From assembly GCA_030761205.1 (NCBI GenBank), contig JAULJL010000011.1, positions 12,080,501 to 12,144,500 of the forward strand: a DNA stretch of 64,000 nucleotides, given 5' to 3'. Positions within the stretch are counted from its first letter, which is position 1. Each line of letters begins with the position of its first letter. The notes beneath the pieces were generated by a model, which was given only the letters and a program-made list of their open reading frames with translations, did not search any database and was not told the origin of the DNA. Shown in pieces: positions 10,546 to 23,700 of this stretch. Source of the DNA: Fremontodendron californicum. Lineage: Eukaryota; Streptophyta; Magnoliopsida; Malvales; Malvaceae. The position numbers and the translations under genes were made by a program.

Positions 10546-11479
10546 CTTGCAAATCGAATTCGTTTCCTTAAGACGAATCGAGCCTTGATTAGGTAGGGAA
10601 TTCAATTTAAAGACAAATCTTCAATTTATTGTTTTTAAAAAAAAAAAAATTGAAAAAAAGAAAAAAAGAGGAAAAATAAAAATGAAAATGAAAAAGAAAC
10701 CCCTTTCCCTTTTCTTCACATGTGATGTCACTGACCGTACAAAATTAGTGTTGGTTTATCTTTGCCTGATTCCTGATTCTCAGCAATAGCCAAAGAGGGG
10801 CAGCTGTAGACACCTAATTTTGTCCGGGCCACTAAAGAGGTATGTTTTCTTCCTATATTGATGTTTCCGAGTATAAAAAGACTGTTTTCATCCTGCAGGT
10901 GGTACTCCGAGACTTAGTTTAAAAGGGCGAGCACAAAAAGTCAAACTTGAAAAAAAGTCAACCCCGAAAAAGTCAACCCCAGAAAGTCAACTACTGAAAA
11001 AGTCAACCCACTTTCAAAATCAAGATTTTAAGTTCAATTGAAAAATGGAGAAAGAATTTTGATAATCCGAGGTCTACATTGAAAGATATGGAGTTCGGAA
11101 GTTGGGATTTGGAGGTTCAGTAGAAAAGAAACCCTAATCCGAGAAATTTGGGGAAAAGTGCTTAAATGATCAAACTGGTCGAAATTGAAGGTTCCAAATG
11201 AAAGATAAGCACTGACTACGGGTAATGGAGAAGTCACTTGCAAGAAAAACCGAAAGAAAAGTCAATCCGGGAGAAAACCGAGAATTAGGGTTTTTAGTGG
11301 ATTTCGGTGAAATCGGGAAGAATCACAGAAATGGCCCGACTTGGTAAGACCAAAGCCCCCAATGGATGAGGAATGATTAAAAAGGATGGCCCAAGGCTCA
11401 GATTGAAGAAAATCTGAAAATCGGACTTGTTCTGAGCAAAACCGGGTTTCGGAGGTTTAGGGGGCAAAATTGGAAAAAT

Positions 11480-12060
11480 TTGAGAAAAATAGCAAATGGA
11501 CTCCGAAAATTCTGAAAAATTTGTCAATCTCATTTTTAAATTGTTTGGAAGAGATTGGCGAAAGAAAATCTTGATTCCGAGTTCGGTTGCAAAATGGCTA
11601 AATCCCGGACTTCTTATGCAATAATTCAAAAAGATAAATCCCGAAAAAATAGCAAATGGGCTCCAAATCTTTTGAAAATTTGCAGATCTCATTTTTAAAT
11701 TATTTGGAAGAGATTGGCGAAAGAAAATCTTGATTCCGAGTTCGTTTGCAAAATGGCTAAATCCCGAGCCTCCTATGCAGTAATTCAAGCCAATAAATCC
11801 CGAAAAAATACCAAATGAGCTCCAAAAATTATGAAAACTTCCAGATCACACTTTTTAATTATTTTGAAGAGATTGGTGAAGAAAAATCTTGATTTGGAGC
11901 TCGTTTAAAAAATGGTAAAAAGTAGGGGCATAAAAGGACATTTTGGGAAGAAAAAATCCAAATAAATAGCAAACGGACTCGGATAATTTTGAAAACTTCC
12001 AAAACTCAATATTTTATTATTTTGGAAGTATTAAAAAAAGAAAAATTGAATTTGGAGCCC
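11480..12060. repeat. Four diverged direct repeats of about 150 bp in the LTR
   Basis: Successive copies share aaatagcaaa, ggaagagattgg and gaaaatcttgatt blocks, starting near 11487, 11640, 11800 and 11960. Divergence rises from left to right. They lie upstream of the LTR TATA box, in the expected U3 region. Confidence 0.75.
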
Positions 12061-12322
12061 GTTTGATATTTATTTTGCATCCGGGGGGCAAAATGGTCGT
12101 TTCACCCAAGCTACCGAAAAGGGCTTCTTTGGGCCTTTCAAAAATCAGAGCTGGGCTGGAAAAGAGAAGTGCTGGCCTGCCCAAGCCCAAAGGAAGGAGG
12201 AAGCTTAGGATTTTTTCAATCAAGTGATTAAAAATCAAGAGTTAAGTTAGAGATTTTCATTTTTGAGCCTAAGTCCCAATCCCACACCCCTTTGTAATGT
12301 CAAGCCAAGGAGGTGCTCACCT

Positions 12323-12330
12323 TATAAATA
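12323..12330 (+). promoter_or_regulatory. Likely LTR TATA box
   Basis: TATAAATA lies in the context ccttataaataaagag, upstream of the 36-bp repeat array. It would start transcription about 30 bp downstream and place the array in the transcribed part of the LTR. Confidence 0.55.
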
Positions 12331-12425
12331 AAGAGTCTTGGCCTTTGGTTGAGATCACCCACTACCCCTTGTGAGATAGTCTATACACTTGTATTAGGAT
12401 TATCCGGGTGGTGAGTCATAGTGTT

Positions 12426-12866
12426 TTTGTTGAGAGGGTTTGTAGCTTAATCCGTTCAAAAGCTACTCTGAGGGTTTATAGCTTAATCCGTTCAAAAGCT
12501 ACTTGTTTGAGGGTTTGTAGCTTAATCCGTTCAAAAGCTACTCTGAGGGTTTATAGCTTAATCCGTTCAAAAGCTACTTTGAGGGTTTTTAGCTTAATCC
12601 ATTCAAAAGCTACTTTGAGGGTTTGTAGCTTAATCCGTTCAAAAGCTACTTTGAGGGTTTGTAGCTTAATCCGTTCAAAAGCTACTCTGAGGGTTTGTAG
12701 CTTAATCCGTTCAAAAGCTACTCTGAGGGTTTGTAGCTTAATCCGTTCAAAAGCTACTCTGAGGGTTTATAGCTTAATCCGTTCAAAAGCTACTCTGAGG
12801 GTTTGTAGCTTAATCCGTTCAAAAGCTACTCTGAGGGTTTATAGCTTAATCCGTTCAAAAGCTACT
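12426..12866. repeat. 36-bp tandem array, about 12 copies
   Basis: The unit contains gagggtttgtagcttaatcc followed by gttcaaaagctact. Copies differ at few sites (tgt/tat/ttt before agc, ctc/ctt at the junction). The unit length is a multiple of three, so it produces a long but spurious ORF with a 12-residue repeat. A short inverted motif agcttaatccgttcaaaagct lies within each unit (agctt...aagct arms). Confidence 0.95.
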
Positions 12867-13877
12867 TGGTGAGTTTTCATTTTAAAATAATGTTTCTTGT
12901 TCTTCCTTCATTTCCTTTCTTAAGTATATTTTTCTTACATTTTGTTTTCACAATAAACCCACCATGGCCAAATGGCCTACATTATTTATTTTAAGTTGTT
13001 ATTTTTGATTCATTTTACCATATTGTTTATGCTATTTTCTTTATTTTTGATGTTTTAAATATTATGTTATTTCATGTTCTTAAGTTATATTTAATTTGGT
13101 TGCTTTGTTTGTTGCCATTTATGTCTTAGATATCATGTTTTTACATTTTTAATTTTCTGTTTTCATGTTGTTTAAATTTGAGCATGTTTTAGAGTTAGCA
13201 TATTAAGTGTTTGTGAAAATGCTTGTGTGATTCTTTGCATGATTCTTGTTTTATATCTTAGTAAGCATGTTTTAGATTTGGTATATTAGGTGTTTGTGAA
13301 AATGCTTGTGTGATTTTTGTGTTATGACTTAGTTTTTCATGCTAGCATACCAAGTGTTTGTGAAAATGCCATGCTTGTTGGAGCTTGGGGCCATTTGGCT
13401 ACTCCATGTGTTTTGCATTGTGTGTTGTATTTTTGTCATGCTAGTTGTTAGGTTTTTGCATTTGCATGATATTTGGTTGGATTTTTGAATTAAGCATGCC
13501 TTGTGTTTGTGAAAATGCCATGCATATCTTAGGTCTAGGTTACATTAAATGCCATGCAAGTTCATTTAGGTCTAGGTTACTTTATGAATGCCATATATTT
13601 TTTCATGACATTTAGGTTTAAATCCATGCATTTCATGCATTATGTTTGCTGCATTATTTTATGCATTTCATGTTCATGCCACTTGAATAATGACTTGAGC
13701 CAATTAATGGTTCAAGATCATGCTCTCTTGAGCATACTTGTGGAAAATTAAGTTTGTCAAATTGATTATTCTACCTTTGTGATTTTTTTACTTAGCCAAT
13801 TTTTATCTAACTTTCAAAAAGTCCTAGCTACTACTTTCAAGTCATTTTATGAGTTTCAAATATTTTTATTTTGATTT

Positions 13878-14040
13878 TTCAAATCACAGGTAAGACCTTC
13901 GGGCAACATTTTTAAGACCTCCGGGCATAACTTTTTTTCAGGGGTAAGACCTCCAAGCACCAATTTTTAAGACCTCCGGGCATAATTTTTCAAATCACAG
14001 GTAAGACCTCCGGGCAACATCTTTAAGACCTCCGGGCATT
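13878..14040. repeat. LTR copy of the 'aagacctccgggca' minisatellite
   Basis: It carries about one and a half units of the array at 1-560, with the same caaatcacagg and caggggtaag spacers. It shows that this repeat exists both in the LTR and in the left portion of the element seen here. Confidence 0.9.
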
Positions 14041-14934
14041 TTCAGATATACGGATTTCCTTAATTAAAGGAAAAAATACATTTCATGCATTGCATTTTTA
14101 TATTCATGCATTTTATATAATATGTGATTCTTGCCATAATAATTTCTATGTGTCATGACATTTAGGTTGCATTATATTATTTAGATTTTGTTATGTCATT
14201 TTATTTATGTCATGCCTATACATATTCATTTCTTTTAAATGTTTTAAAAAAAATAATGGTTTTCAATAAAAATAAAGATATTCCCGAGTTAAAATAATTC
14301 ATGAGTTCTCTACCGGGTTTGCTGGAGGGAATATCATCAATTATTATTAATAAAGGAATATCTTTCTTTAAAAAAAAAAAAGAGAATGATTCGGAAAGTT
14401 TTCCAAAACTAATAAAAATTTCTATATTTTGCCACGTTTGTTGGGGAATATCGGAAAATTTTGAATTTATAAATTCCGGATCATTTTCAATAAAAAAAAT
14501 GGAATTATTTTTCTTTAAATTGGGAATTAACTTGAAATACTAAATTTAAAACCAATTTTACCGAGACTTGAGATAACATACGATTAATAAGGTACCGATT
14601 TATACGGGCGTTGTGGGGGTGCTAATCCTTCCCCACACGTAACCGACTCCCGAACCCGCTTCTTTGACTTCTCTGGTTTAAAACGCAGACTTGAAATTGG
14701 TTTTTAAAATGTTTTAATTAATTTTTAAAATATTTTATAAAATCGGTTTTAATAGGTGGCCGATCACACCTAGCCAAAAAAGATTGGTGGCGACTCCATG
14801 TCTTTTTTAAGGTCATTTTCAAAACCTTCATTTTTCTAGAGGAATTAAGTCGACTTTTCCTCGGTTTTTTAATGTCACGCTTAATGAATAATAAAGTCTT
14901 GCGATGAGACTCGTTATTTTTTTAGGTTGCGACA

Positions 14935-16265
14935 AAAGTTATTATTTTTAATTTTAAAAGTACAATCTCTTCTCAAGCAATTCAGAATAAAATATATAAA
15001 ATAAGTCATTAATAGTGATATGTATATTTTATATTAATTATTGGTATGTTACGTTATAATAATTATTATTTAATAAAATATAATTTAAAATTAATTTATT
15101 ATTATTAATTAATTAAAAAAATTATATAAAAAATTAAAGGTACCCAACGAAACGGGGTCTTTTTTCTAGTAATAGATGATATGAGTGTTTTTTAATTTAA
15201 AAAGGACAAAATACTAAAGAATTATAAGTAAATTAATTTGTAAAGATAAAAAATCATATTTAAGATTTTTTAATCTAGAAAAAAATATTTCTATATTGAT
15301 TTGGATTGCAATTCTTTAACTTTCAAATTTTAAATTGGTATTTTTTTTTTAATTTTTTATATTATCCTACATATCAAAATTATAGGTTATCTATCTAGGC
15401 ATCCATGCCAGTAGAACTTACATAGTCAGCATGTAACTTGTTATGTTATGTTATATATATATATATATATATGTGATGAATCAACTATCATTATTTAAAA
15501 AAGTTTAATGATAAAGAAATTGATTAAAAAAATAAAAAATAGACAGAAAAATAAAAAATGATTGTATTTTTAATTTTTTAAGTAAAATTTGAATAAATAT
15601 TAATTTGATTAATAGAATGTTAATATAGTTAAGATAAAATATGTTTTTTTCAAAATAATACGGCTAAGTTTATTTTCAATAAAATCTTATGAAAGATAAT
15701 TACATACTTTTTTATTCTCCTTTATTCTCTTTTTTTTTTCTTCATTTTTTTCTTTAACCAATTTCATTATCACTAAATTTTTTAAATATCAATAGTTAAT
15801 TAATTAAATAAAGATATTTTAATAAAATCATATTAAAGTTAATATATAATTGAATTAAATATAATTTTAAAATATTTAACATGCACTTGAATCAGAATAT
15901 AACTTAAATAGAATTTAATTTAATAGTAATTAAATATAATTTTAAGACTAAATAAATTCTCATTATTTTATAGTTAAAAAAAATTGAGTAAAAAAAATGA
16001 AAAAGAAAAACAAAAAAATAAATGATTAATATTAATAAAAGGTATATTTGTCTTTTTATTTAAAATTAACCTAGAAATTAATAATATTTTAGGGGGTAAG
16101 TGAATTTTCTATCAAACCTGAGAGGGTAAGTGTCTTTTACCCTATAATTTAATTTTAATAACAAATCATTTCAAGTTTTTTTTTGGTCAAAATTTGAATC
16201 TTTCAATAAGTATAAAATTTTATATATTTTATAAATATCTAAATAAATTCAGGTAATGGTTTAAG
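14935..16265. other. AT-rich intergenic DNA
   Basis: No gene or clear element is seen. Homopolymer and (at)n stretches are common, for example the (at)n run near 15455-15470. Short ORFs here look random. Confidence 0.6.
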
Positions 16266-16273
16266 GTATACGA

Positions 16274-16572
16274 TAGACCTGCTCACGGGCCGGGCAGTCC
16301 GCCTGGCTCGGCAGGCCCGGCCCGTATCGGACCGGGCCTGGGCAGAATATTTTATGTTCCGGGCCGGCCTGGCCCAGCCCGGAACAGTGATTTTTATTAT
16401 AATAATATTATTTTATTTAATTTTAATTATTAAAAAAATAAAAAAAATATTTTTTTATTCCAATGAACAGTGTTTCGGGCCTAAATGGGCGGGCTTGGGC
16501 TACCCAGGGCCGGGCCTGGGCAGAGGAAAAAAAAACCGGGCCGCGGCCCGGCCCGGCCCATGATCACCTCTA
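16274..16572. mobile_element. hAT-type MITE with GC-rich ends
   Basis: An 8-bp duplication GTATACGA flanks a 299-bp element (16266-16273 and 16573-16580). The ends are imperfect inverted repeats: TAGACCTGCTCACGGGCCGG on the left, and TAGAGGTGATCATGGGCCGG read inward from the right. The ends are rich in gggcc/ggccc runs, while the core is AT-rich. It has no coding capacity. The 8-bp duplication points to hAT mobilisation. Confidence 0.88.
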
Positions 16573-16886
16573 GTATACGATAATATCTATTTATTTTTAA
16601 ATATTTTTTATTTTTATTTTTCAATAAAATTCTAATAAAATTTAATTTGATCAAATAATTTATTTAAATTTAATCTAATCCAATTTTAAAAGTTAATACA
16701 TTGAACTTGAAATGACCCGAATCTCAATATCCTGAGTATTAAACCTGAATAATCCGAGCCTGAAATGATCTAAACCAAAAGTAACCCAAACTCGTAACAA
16801 TATGTGTTCAAAATTAATCCGAATTAGTTCGATCAAAATCCAACTCAATCCGCTTAATGGACGACTCTACATTGATGTGAACTAGG

Positions 16887-17521
16887 GGTGTAAATGAACA
16901 GAGCGTTCGAACGAACGGTTCATGAACAGTTCGATTTCTATTCGTTTATGTTCGTTTATCAAGCTAAATAAACAATTATGAACATGATTTTAAAGTTCGT
17001 TTAATAAATGAACTGAACTCGAATAAGGTATGTTCAGTTTATTTATGTTCACGAACAAGCTTGTTTATCGATCGTTTAAAATTCGTTTAATACATTGTTT
17101 AAAACTCGTTTATTGTTCACTTATAATATAATTAATAATATTATTATTTATATTTTATTTACTTATAATATAATTAATGTTATTTGTGTTTTATTATTTT
17201 ATACTTAATAATAACTAAAAATTGATTGATTGATTTATTATTTATTTGTTTGTTTATTAAATTTATTTAGATTTGTTTATTTATTATTTATGAACATATT
17301 TTTAATTATTCGTAAACATATTCGATTATATGTTCATGAATATGTTCGTAAATAAGTTTATTTAATTTAAATAAACGAATACGAATACACTCAATTTTAA
17401 ATAAACAGAGCTCGAACACAAATTTAAAATCTTAATGAATACGAATCAAACAAAAACAAATTTAAAAATAAATAAACGAACACAAACATAAATTTATTGT
17501 ATTCAAGTCCAGTTCATTTGT
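16887..17521. repeat. Probable hAT-like MITE rich in 'ttcgttta' motifs
   Basis: It begins taggggtgtaaatgaac and is packed with ttcgttta/taaacgaa words in both orientations. The sequence gtgaac occurs just outside both proposed ends (tgtgaac near 16880 and near 17520). The right end lacks the mirror of taggggtg, so it may be truncated. The ends are approximate. Confidence 0.45.
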
Positions 17522-17780
17522 GAACCACCGAACCGCCCAAATCCAAATTCCAAAATATCTGCTGTCGATAAATGAATACTGAAGACGAGGCGAGGGCGAC
17601 GCCCAAATTTATCCATTGCTGCCTGAGCTGCCGCTTTCGCCCTACTACGAATACAGAATTCGTAAAACTGCATACTGTTCACTGTAAATTTTCACTTTAG
17701 TTTTGAAATCTTAAAAATTGAAACAAAACCCACAACGAACAAAGAGCTAAAACTATATCCTTTTCCTTTCCAATAATAAC

Positions 17781-20700
17781 ATGGCGTCCTCCATTTCCTT
17801 CCCATCGACACCTTCTATCATTTCCCCTTGTTTCCACCATAAAATTCCATTCCCTTCATTTTCAATCTCAGTCCCCTGCCAATACCCCAGCAGCAACAGC
17901 TCTGCCTCTGCGCTACTCCCTCTCTGCTTTGCTGCTAAGTCCCAGACGGGTGGACCTGTCAAGAAACGTTCGTCCTCAGCAGCGGGGAATAAGAAGAGGA
18001 GGAAGGGAAAAAGCGAGGAGGGTGATGATAATTTGAAGGAGCTAAGTTTGAGGGATGTTGAGATTGTCAAAGAAATTGATGATTCTTCTTCTTCTTCTTC
18101 TTCTTCTTCTTCTTCTTCTTCTTCTTCTTCTTCTTCTTCTACTACGCGTTCTTTAGCATATCTTCCTCCATCGCTGCCCAAACCGCCTGCTGGGTTCGTG
18201 GTTGATGACACTGGAAGGGTTCTCATGGCCTCAAACAAGAGAATTGCCACCATTGTGAGTTTTGTATTTTTTGAAGCTCTTGGTCCTTACTTTCATTTAC
18301 TTAGCTACGGTTTGGTAGTTGATTTTGTAACTTGCTTGTTTCTGAAAGTGAAAAGCAGAAAAAATAAAATAAAATACTTGTATTTAATTATTAGCCATTG
18401 TAAAACTTTTAGAGAAGAAAATGCATAACTTCATTTATATATAGAGTAACTAATTATGTTACCATAACATTTGACTGCTCTAAGCATTAAGAAAAGGCTC
18501 CTCTTTTGCACATATAAACATGATATATATGGGGTAAATGAATCATAGCTATTTCAAGAAGTATATTAGTATTGGCGTCAATGACCGATAGTGTTGTTAA
18601 ACTTTATTATCATGCAGATGCTTCTATTACTAAGAAATTAGATAACAATTCACTAATGTTGACATATGAAGCTTTTCTCATTACCAAAGAAGCTACCTTG
18701 GATTTTTGAAGTTACTTATTGATGATTGACCAGCTTGGCTATGTGTGGTTAGGGTTGCAAACAAGTTGAGTTGAGCCCAGCCTAGTACCTTGCTTCTGCT
18801 TAGCTTATGAGCTGTATACAAAGAGGCGTAGCTTCAAGCGATAGGTAAAGACTAGCTGAAAGAAAGCCAAAGCATTTTCCAGATTGGCATTTTTTGGCCG
18901 AGTATACTTGTTGATATGAGTCAAGATAGAAAAGATTATGGGATTGTGTCAGATTACAACAGGTGTCAGTAAGGGTAGGCAATGCCACCACTGTGGCCAA
19001 ATCAATGCCCTAAATAAATAATGCTTATAATGATGTTTTTAATGTAGAATAGGCAGGGAAAGAGGGAGAAAACAGACAATAGGAAGAAATCACAGGGAAG
19101 AAGTAATAGAGGAATTTAGGGGAGAGAAACAGATAGAACCAAGGGAGAGAGAAATCTCAAAATTAAATACTTTTACCTCTTAATAATCCATATCTAAAGC
19201 TACCAATAATTGAAATAACATAAGGTATCTGTAGGTTTCACTCTAAAGCCTAATATAAATGTGAACTACTCCCTGCCTCCCATTTTTATTATCCGTATTT
19301 GACTTTCATGGAGTTTAAGAAAAAACCTTTGACCTTGGTGTATCTTATATTAAAATTTTATTTTATTTTTTTTTATAAAATTGATGTTCCATGATTTTTA
19401 ATGCCAACAAGTTTTAGAAAAAATGAACAATTTTGGAATATAGAGAAAATAAGAGTATTAGTTGTTCATATAAAAAGGACAGTTTTGGAACATCCAAAAA
19501 GAAGATGGGCAAAGAAAATGAGACTGAGAGAGTATTAAATATAACCCTAAAATACCCTGAATTCTAGAAATGACAATAAAGCCCTTAAAAAATATAACAA
19601 AGTAATTAAATAAAGTAAATAATTTTAATTCTGCAATCAGCCTCTTTTTGTCCTGCACCAGTTTAACTGCAGCTAAATTGCTGTTGTGTGATAGCAGCTG
19701 TGGTGTTTAGCAGTCAAAGCTAGCTAAGTCCTTTGATTGCTTAAAAAGTTTGAATTAACCCTAAATTCTAGAAATGACAATAAAGCCCTTAAAAATATAA
19801 CAAAGTAATTAAATAAAGTAAATAATTTTAATTCTGCAATCAGCCTCTTTTTGTCCTGTATCAGTTTAACTGCAGCTAAATGCTGTTGTGTGATAGCAGC
19901 TGTGATGTTTAGTAGTCAAAGCTAGCTAAGTCCTATGATTGCTTAAAAAGCTTGAATTATCTCTTTCAATTTGCATCTTGTTCTACCACTCTGCTCTAGA
20001 TTCCAGTTATTTTGCTCAGGCAAGTCACAAAAATTTTCAAATATGCCTTGAGTTACATCTATCGTGGGATTAGAATATGCCAATAAATCCTTTAAAATAA
20101 TATAAATGAAAGAGAGGTTACAATGATACATTGAGTATTTTGTTCTAATGCTCTCCATGCTCTATTAAGTAAAATAGTTAATGCTTCTTGTGGCTATAAA
20201 TTTTTTACAACTTATTCTAAATGAGTGATTTTCTAGCTATTTCTTTATTCTAGTAAACAGGGTAAGTTCTTTGCTTCTTTCATCTCTAAATTTAATCAAA
20301 GAAGTTCTAAAGAAATTATGGACAGGTTGATTCTGTCAACAACAACCCATTAGAGTGTGTTATAAGGAGGGTATTCAAAAGTTCTCGGGGGGATGAATGT
20401 ATGCTGCTCTGCCCAGTTGACATGTATGTATTGTTGCTCAAATTTTGGCTGTCTAATTCATCAGAAAAATATTTGACATTAACTATTGCTGGTTCTAGAT
20501 ATTTAATAAGAGCTTGGTTTCTGCAGGCCTGTTCAGATATTAAAGAGCATAAATATTGATGGATGGTCAGCTGTATGTTTTCTCTTCCGTATTGGTTTTT
20601 ATTCCTGCCTTGAATCATTTTAGACTTAATTTGTTATTGAACTATGGAATTTTGCCTGTAGAAGATTTAGTTGGGATTAATTTATTTAATTGCCATTGAA

Positions 20701-23700
20701 CGGTCTTTCAAGTATATAGGATTCATTAATAGTTGTTTCTGTATTATAGAAGAAAACATCCCATCTCCATTGCACTGAAAGAACTATCAATTCATCTTTC
20801 CCTCTTCCACAGGGTCTACAACCTTGCTAACCAACCTACATGCTTCTTTGTTTCAGGTCAGTGATGAAGAAGTTGAAGCTTTTCTTCCTACAGCTGCATA
20901 TGCTCTTGCCAAAATACATATGCATCTGGTCCACAGTGGGTATGTTAATAAAATCAGTATAGTTTGTTTCTCCTTGATTTCTTGATAATATTTACTCCAA
21001 TAACTTTGTGTTGCATCAGATTCTGTTATACGGCCCGTGGAGGATTCTTCTACTCAGAAGATAACATCTTTGATTTCCGTACAGGCAATCTCTTCCTCTT
21101 ATCAGCTTTATGCTTTTGCTTTTGGCTCTTATGATTTTCTAACATTAGGTTTGACCGGACATTCTCCAAAGTAAAAGTCATGCAAACTTCTCTGAACTTT
21201 TTTCATTTTGGTGGACAAACTTCTCTGAACTTTTAATGTACTGTGAATTGAAGAAATCTGCCTATGCAGATTTTGAGACACTCTAAGGGTGAAAAGTATG
21301 TTTTTAGGTTTTGGAATTGTAGGAAACCAAATCCTGACTGAGGCAATAGCTTTAGTTGCTGAATCTTACCTCCAAAAGGAGTAACCAATTTTGAAGCCCC
21401 ATCTTTCCCTATTTAACTATATATAAGAAAGAAAAGAAGGTTTGAATTTGATTACTCCTTGCATCCTTGTGGGTGAAGGGAGAGGCTGTTGTCGGATTTA
21501 CATCACGCAAGTGCACGTATCATAACAAGTAATAAAGTGAAAAGTAGAGTGTCGAACCCACGAGGAATTGTTACTAATTTTGCTAAGTACTAAAATTAAC
21601 ACAACTCAATCTTATCTAAACAACTAATTAAAGATGATAATCAAAAACTAAATTAAAAGAAACTAATATTAGAAACAAGTAAATTAAAAAGATGAATTCA
21701 ATTAATTAATAAAAGCATAGGATTACAACTTCCCTCAACACTTCGCTTGAATCTCTCTCTACCTCTTCACTTGATTAATGATCTTGAATTGTTAACCTAG
21801 AGTTCTATCTTATTTATAAGGATCTTCCGATGGTCTCATAAAAATATCCTTCTTAACCAATTAACTATATTCCTATGATAATTGAATTAAAGAACTCATT
21901 AAGCTTAGGCTCTAACAATGGTTACACATGACAAGTAAGTATATTCCTACCCTACCTGCAGGTCAATTCATCCTAATAAATAAATATGAAACATGTGTCA
22001 TTCAATCCATGTCTAACACTAAACTCTCTTTTCCAAGTTGTATTTAGGTTAACAAATCAATCTAATTGGTGGCCAATCAACTAGAAGCATTAAGAACAAG
22101 ATTGAACAAACAACTCAACAAAGCATTAAATCAAGCTAGAGAGAGAAAGTAAATTCAAACTATGTGTTGAGTTCCATTGAAATCCTAGTCTAAGAATTTT
22201 AGTTCATGATAATTAATGAAAACAAATAATAAAATAGTTTTACCATCATCAACAATACAAGAAAGATAAAGAAGAGAAAAGAGAAAAGAATAAACTAAGA
22301 GTTGTCAGTTCTTGAGTCTTCAATCTTCAAGCTTCCAATCTTCTTGAGAGAATTTGATGGTGGCTATCTTCTTGAGAGAGAATTAGGTTTCTTGATGTCT
22401 AATCCCTCTTATTCTGACCTAAAAGAGTCCTATTTAAAGTGTCCAAGGCCTCTTGGAGTCCGAAACTTCGTTCCCAAGCAAAACAGGTAAGTTTTGCGTT
22501 TTTTTACGTTTTTGCTGTACTGTTCACGAGCCCCCGGCGCTGCGGCGCCACTGCTACTGCCTTCATGGTGTTTCTCCTCATTTTGTCCGAATTGGTTCCT
22601 GTCAGCTTCTCGAACTTCATCAGCTGTTTTGACTGGGCAAATCTTGTCCGATTTTGACGAGCCTTACACCGTTGGAAAGGTATGAAAGTCAGCTTCAAAA
22701 GTCAAGAAGGAAGTTTTCTCAAATTAAGTCTTTAAGATCGAGTTTTTCTTTAAAGAAGCTCCGGAGGTCGAATCTGCCTGCTCATTGGAATGCACCGATT
22801 TTTATCGTTTTGCATCTTGAAGCTCCATATCACCTTGGACCTATAAAAACACATAAATAACAACTAAATAACTATTTTTAAACATAAAATGAATAATTAA
22901 AATAAATATAAAATATCTAAAACTAATCAAATCCTAATAAAATCCTCAAGGACTTAGCCGATTTAAAAGCATAAAAGGTGGCAAAATAACTATTTTTTTC
23001 TAGAGTTATCACACCCCAAAACTTAATATTTTGCTAGTCCTCGAGCAAAACAAAACTAAACAACTAACTAAATAAAATGACTCAACATATCACCCAAGAT
23101 AAATGCACTCAAACAACGATTTCTTTAATCTTCCTCAAAAGTTACCTCAAAATCCTGATTCAAAGTAGAACATAAATATAATCCAAATCTATGATTCAAT
23201 TCAATCGTAAACTTCATGCTTGAATGGATCTTCAATGTGTGTGTGTATAATCTCTTGTCTGATCAATGCATGCAATCCAAATAAGTTTATATCAATGAAA
23301 AATACAAATTAGTACTAGACTTTCATATGTTTGCTTTTCATCTCTCTCTCCACTAATGTAGACTAACACTTCATCAAGGATCAAGTAGGTCTTTATTAAG
23401 CTTGTAATGTTAGGCTAGGGTCAAGGTAGGATAAAGATATATTTCGGTTTAAGTTCACCCATAGACACTTTACATTTTTATCAGGATTTTTGAGAGCCAT
23501 AGTCTTTTCCTCAAATTACATTCTTTATTCTTTCTTTGAATACACTTTCTTTTTGCTTCACCAATTTATTCTCCCTTTTTTTTTTTTTTTAAATTTACCA
23601 CTTCACCCAATTTTGACATGGCTTTAATTGTTTCCTGTAATATCATCACATGCCTATGTAGTGAAGGTTAATCATGTTTTTTTTTTTTATTTGGTTAGGT

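Larger units (their letters stand above)
1..14934 (+). mobile_element. 3' portion of a large Ty3-type LTR retrotransposon (split by a younger insertion)
   Basis: The visible parts are internal DNA (1-822 and 9804-10804) and a complete 3' LTR (10805-14934). The polypurine tract aaagaggggcagc lies directly before the LTR start tgtagacacc, and the LTR ends gcgaca, so the element reads on the plus strand. The 5' LTR and coding domains lie left of the window. The internal DNA holds no convincing ORF. It consists of tandem arrays and a duplicated block: the segment starting near 590 (aaatcgaattcg) recurs near 10548, and the block near 9830 (accgtacaaaattag) recurs near 10733. The LTR start and end resemble plant TAT/Ogre-type elements, which is a family-level inference. 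The element is interrupted at 823-9803. Confidence 0.75.
10805..14934 (+). repeat. 3' LTR (about 4.1 kb) of the outer LTR retrotransposon
   Basis: It begins tgtagacacc right after the polypurine tract and ends ggttgcgaca. The LTR is unusually long and largely made of repeats: diverged units of about 150 bp (11480-12060), a 36-bp array (12426-12866), 'gtgtttgtgaaaatgc' repeats (13205-13520) and the 113-bp minisatellite type (13878-14040). The partner LTR is outside the window, so the right end rests on the ...gaca terminus only. Confidence 0.75.

Noticed and set aside
12426..12866. Possible CRISPR array
   Set aside because: Units are contiguous without unique spacers and lie in a plant LTR.
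12408..12872. A 154-aa ORF with a 12-residue repeat
   Set aside because: It is the translation of a 36-bp tandem array in an LTR. The repeat length alone keeps the frame open.
14301..14543. 80-aa ORF near the end of the long LTR
   Set aside because: It is Lys/Phe/Ile-rich from AT-rich DNA, with no domain, and lies inside an LTR.
17753..18253. Antisense ORF with a long Glu run
   Set aside because: It is the mirror of the TCT repeat in exon 1. The sense exon joins in frame to nine further exons.
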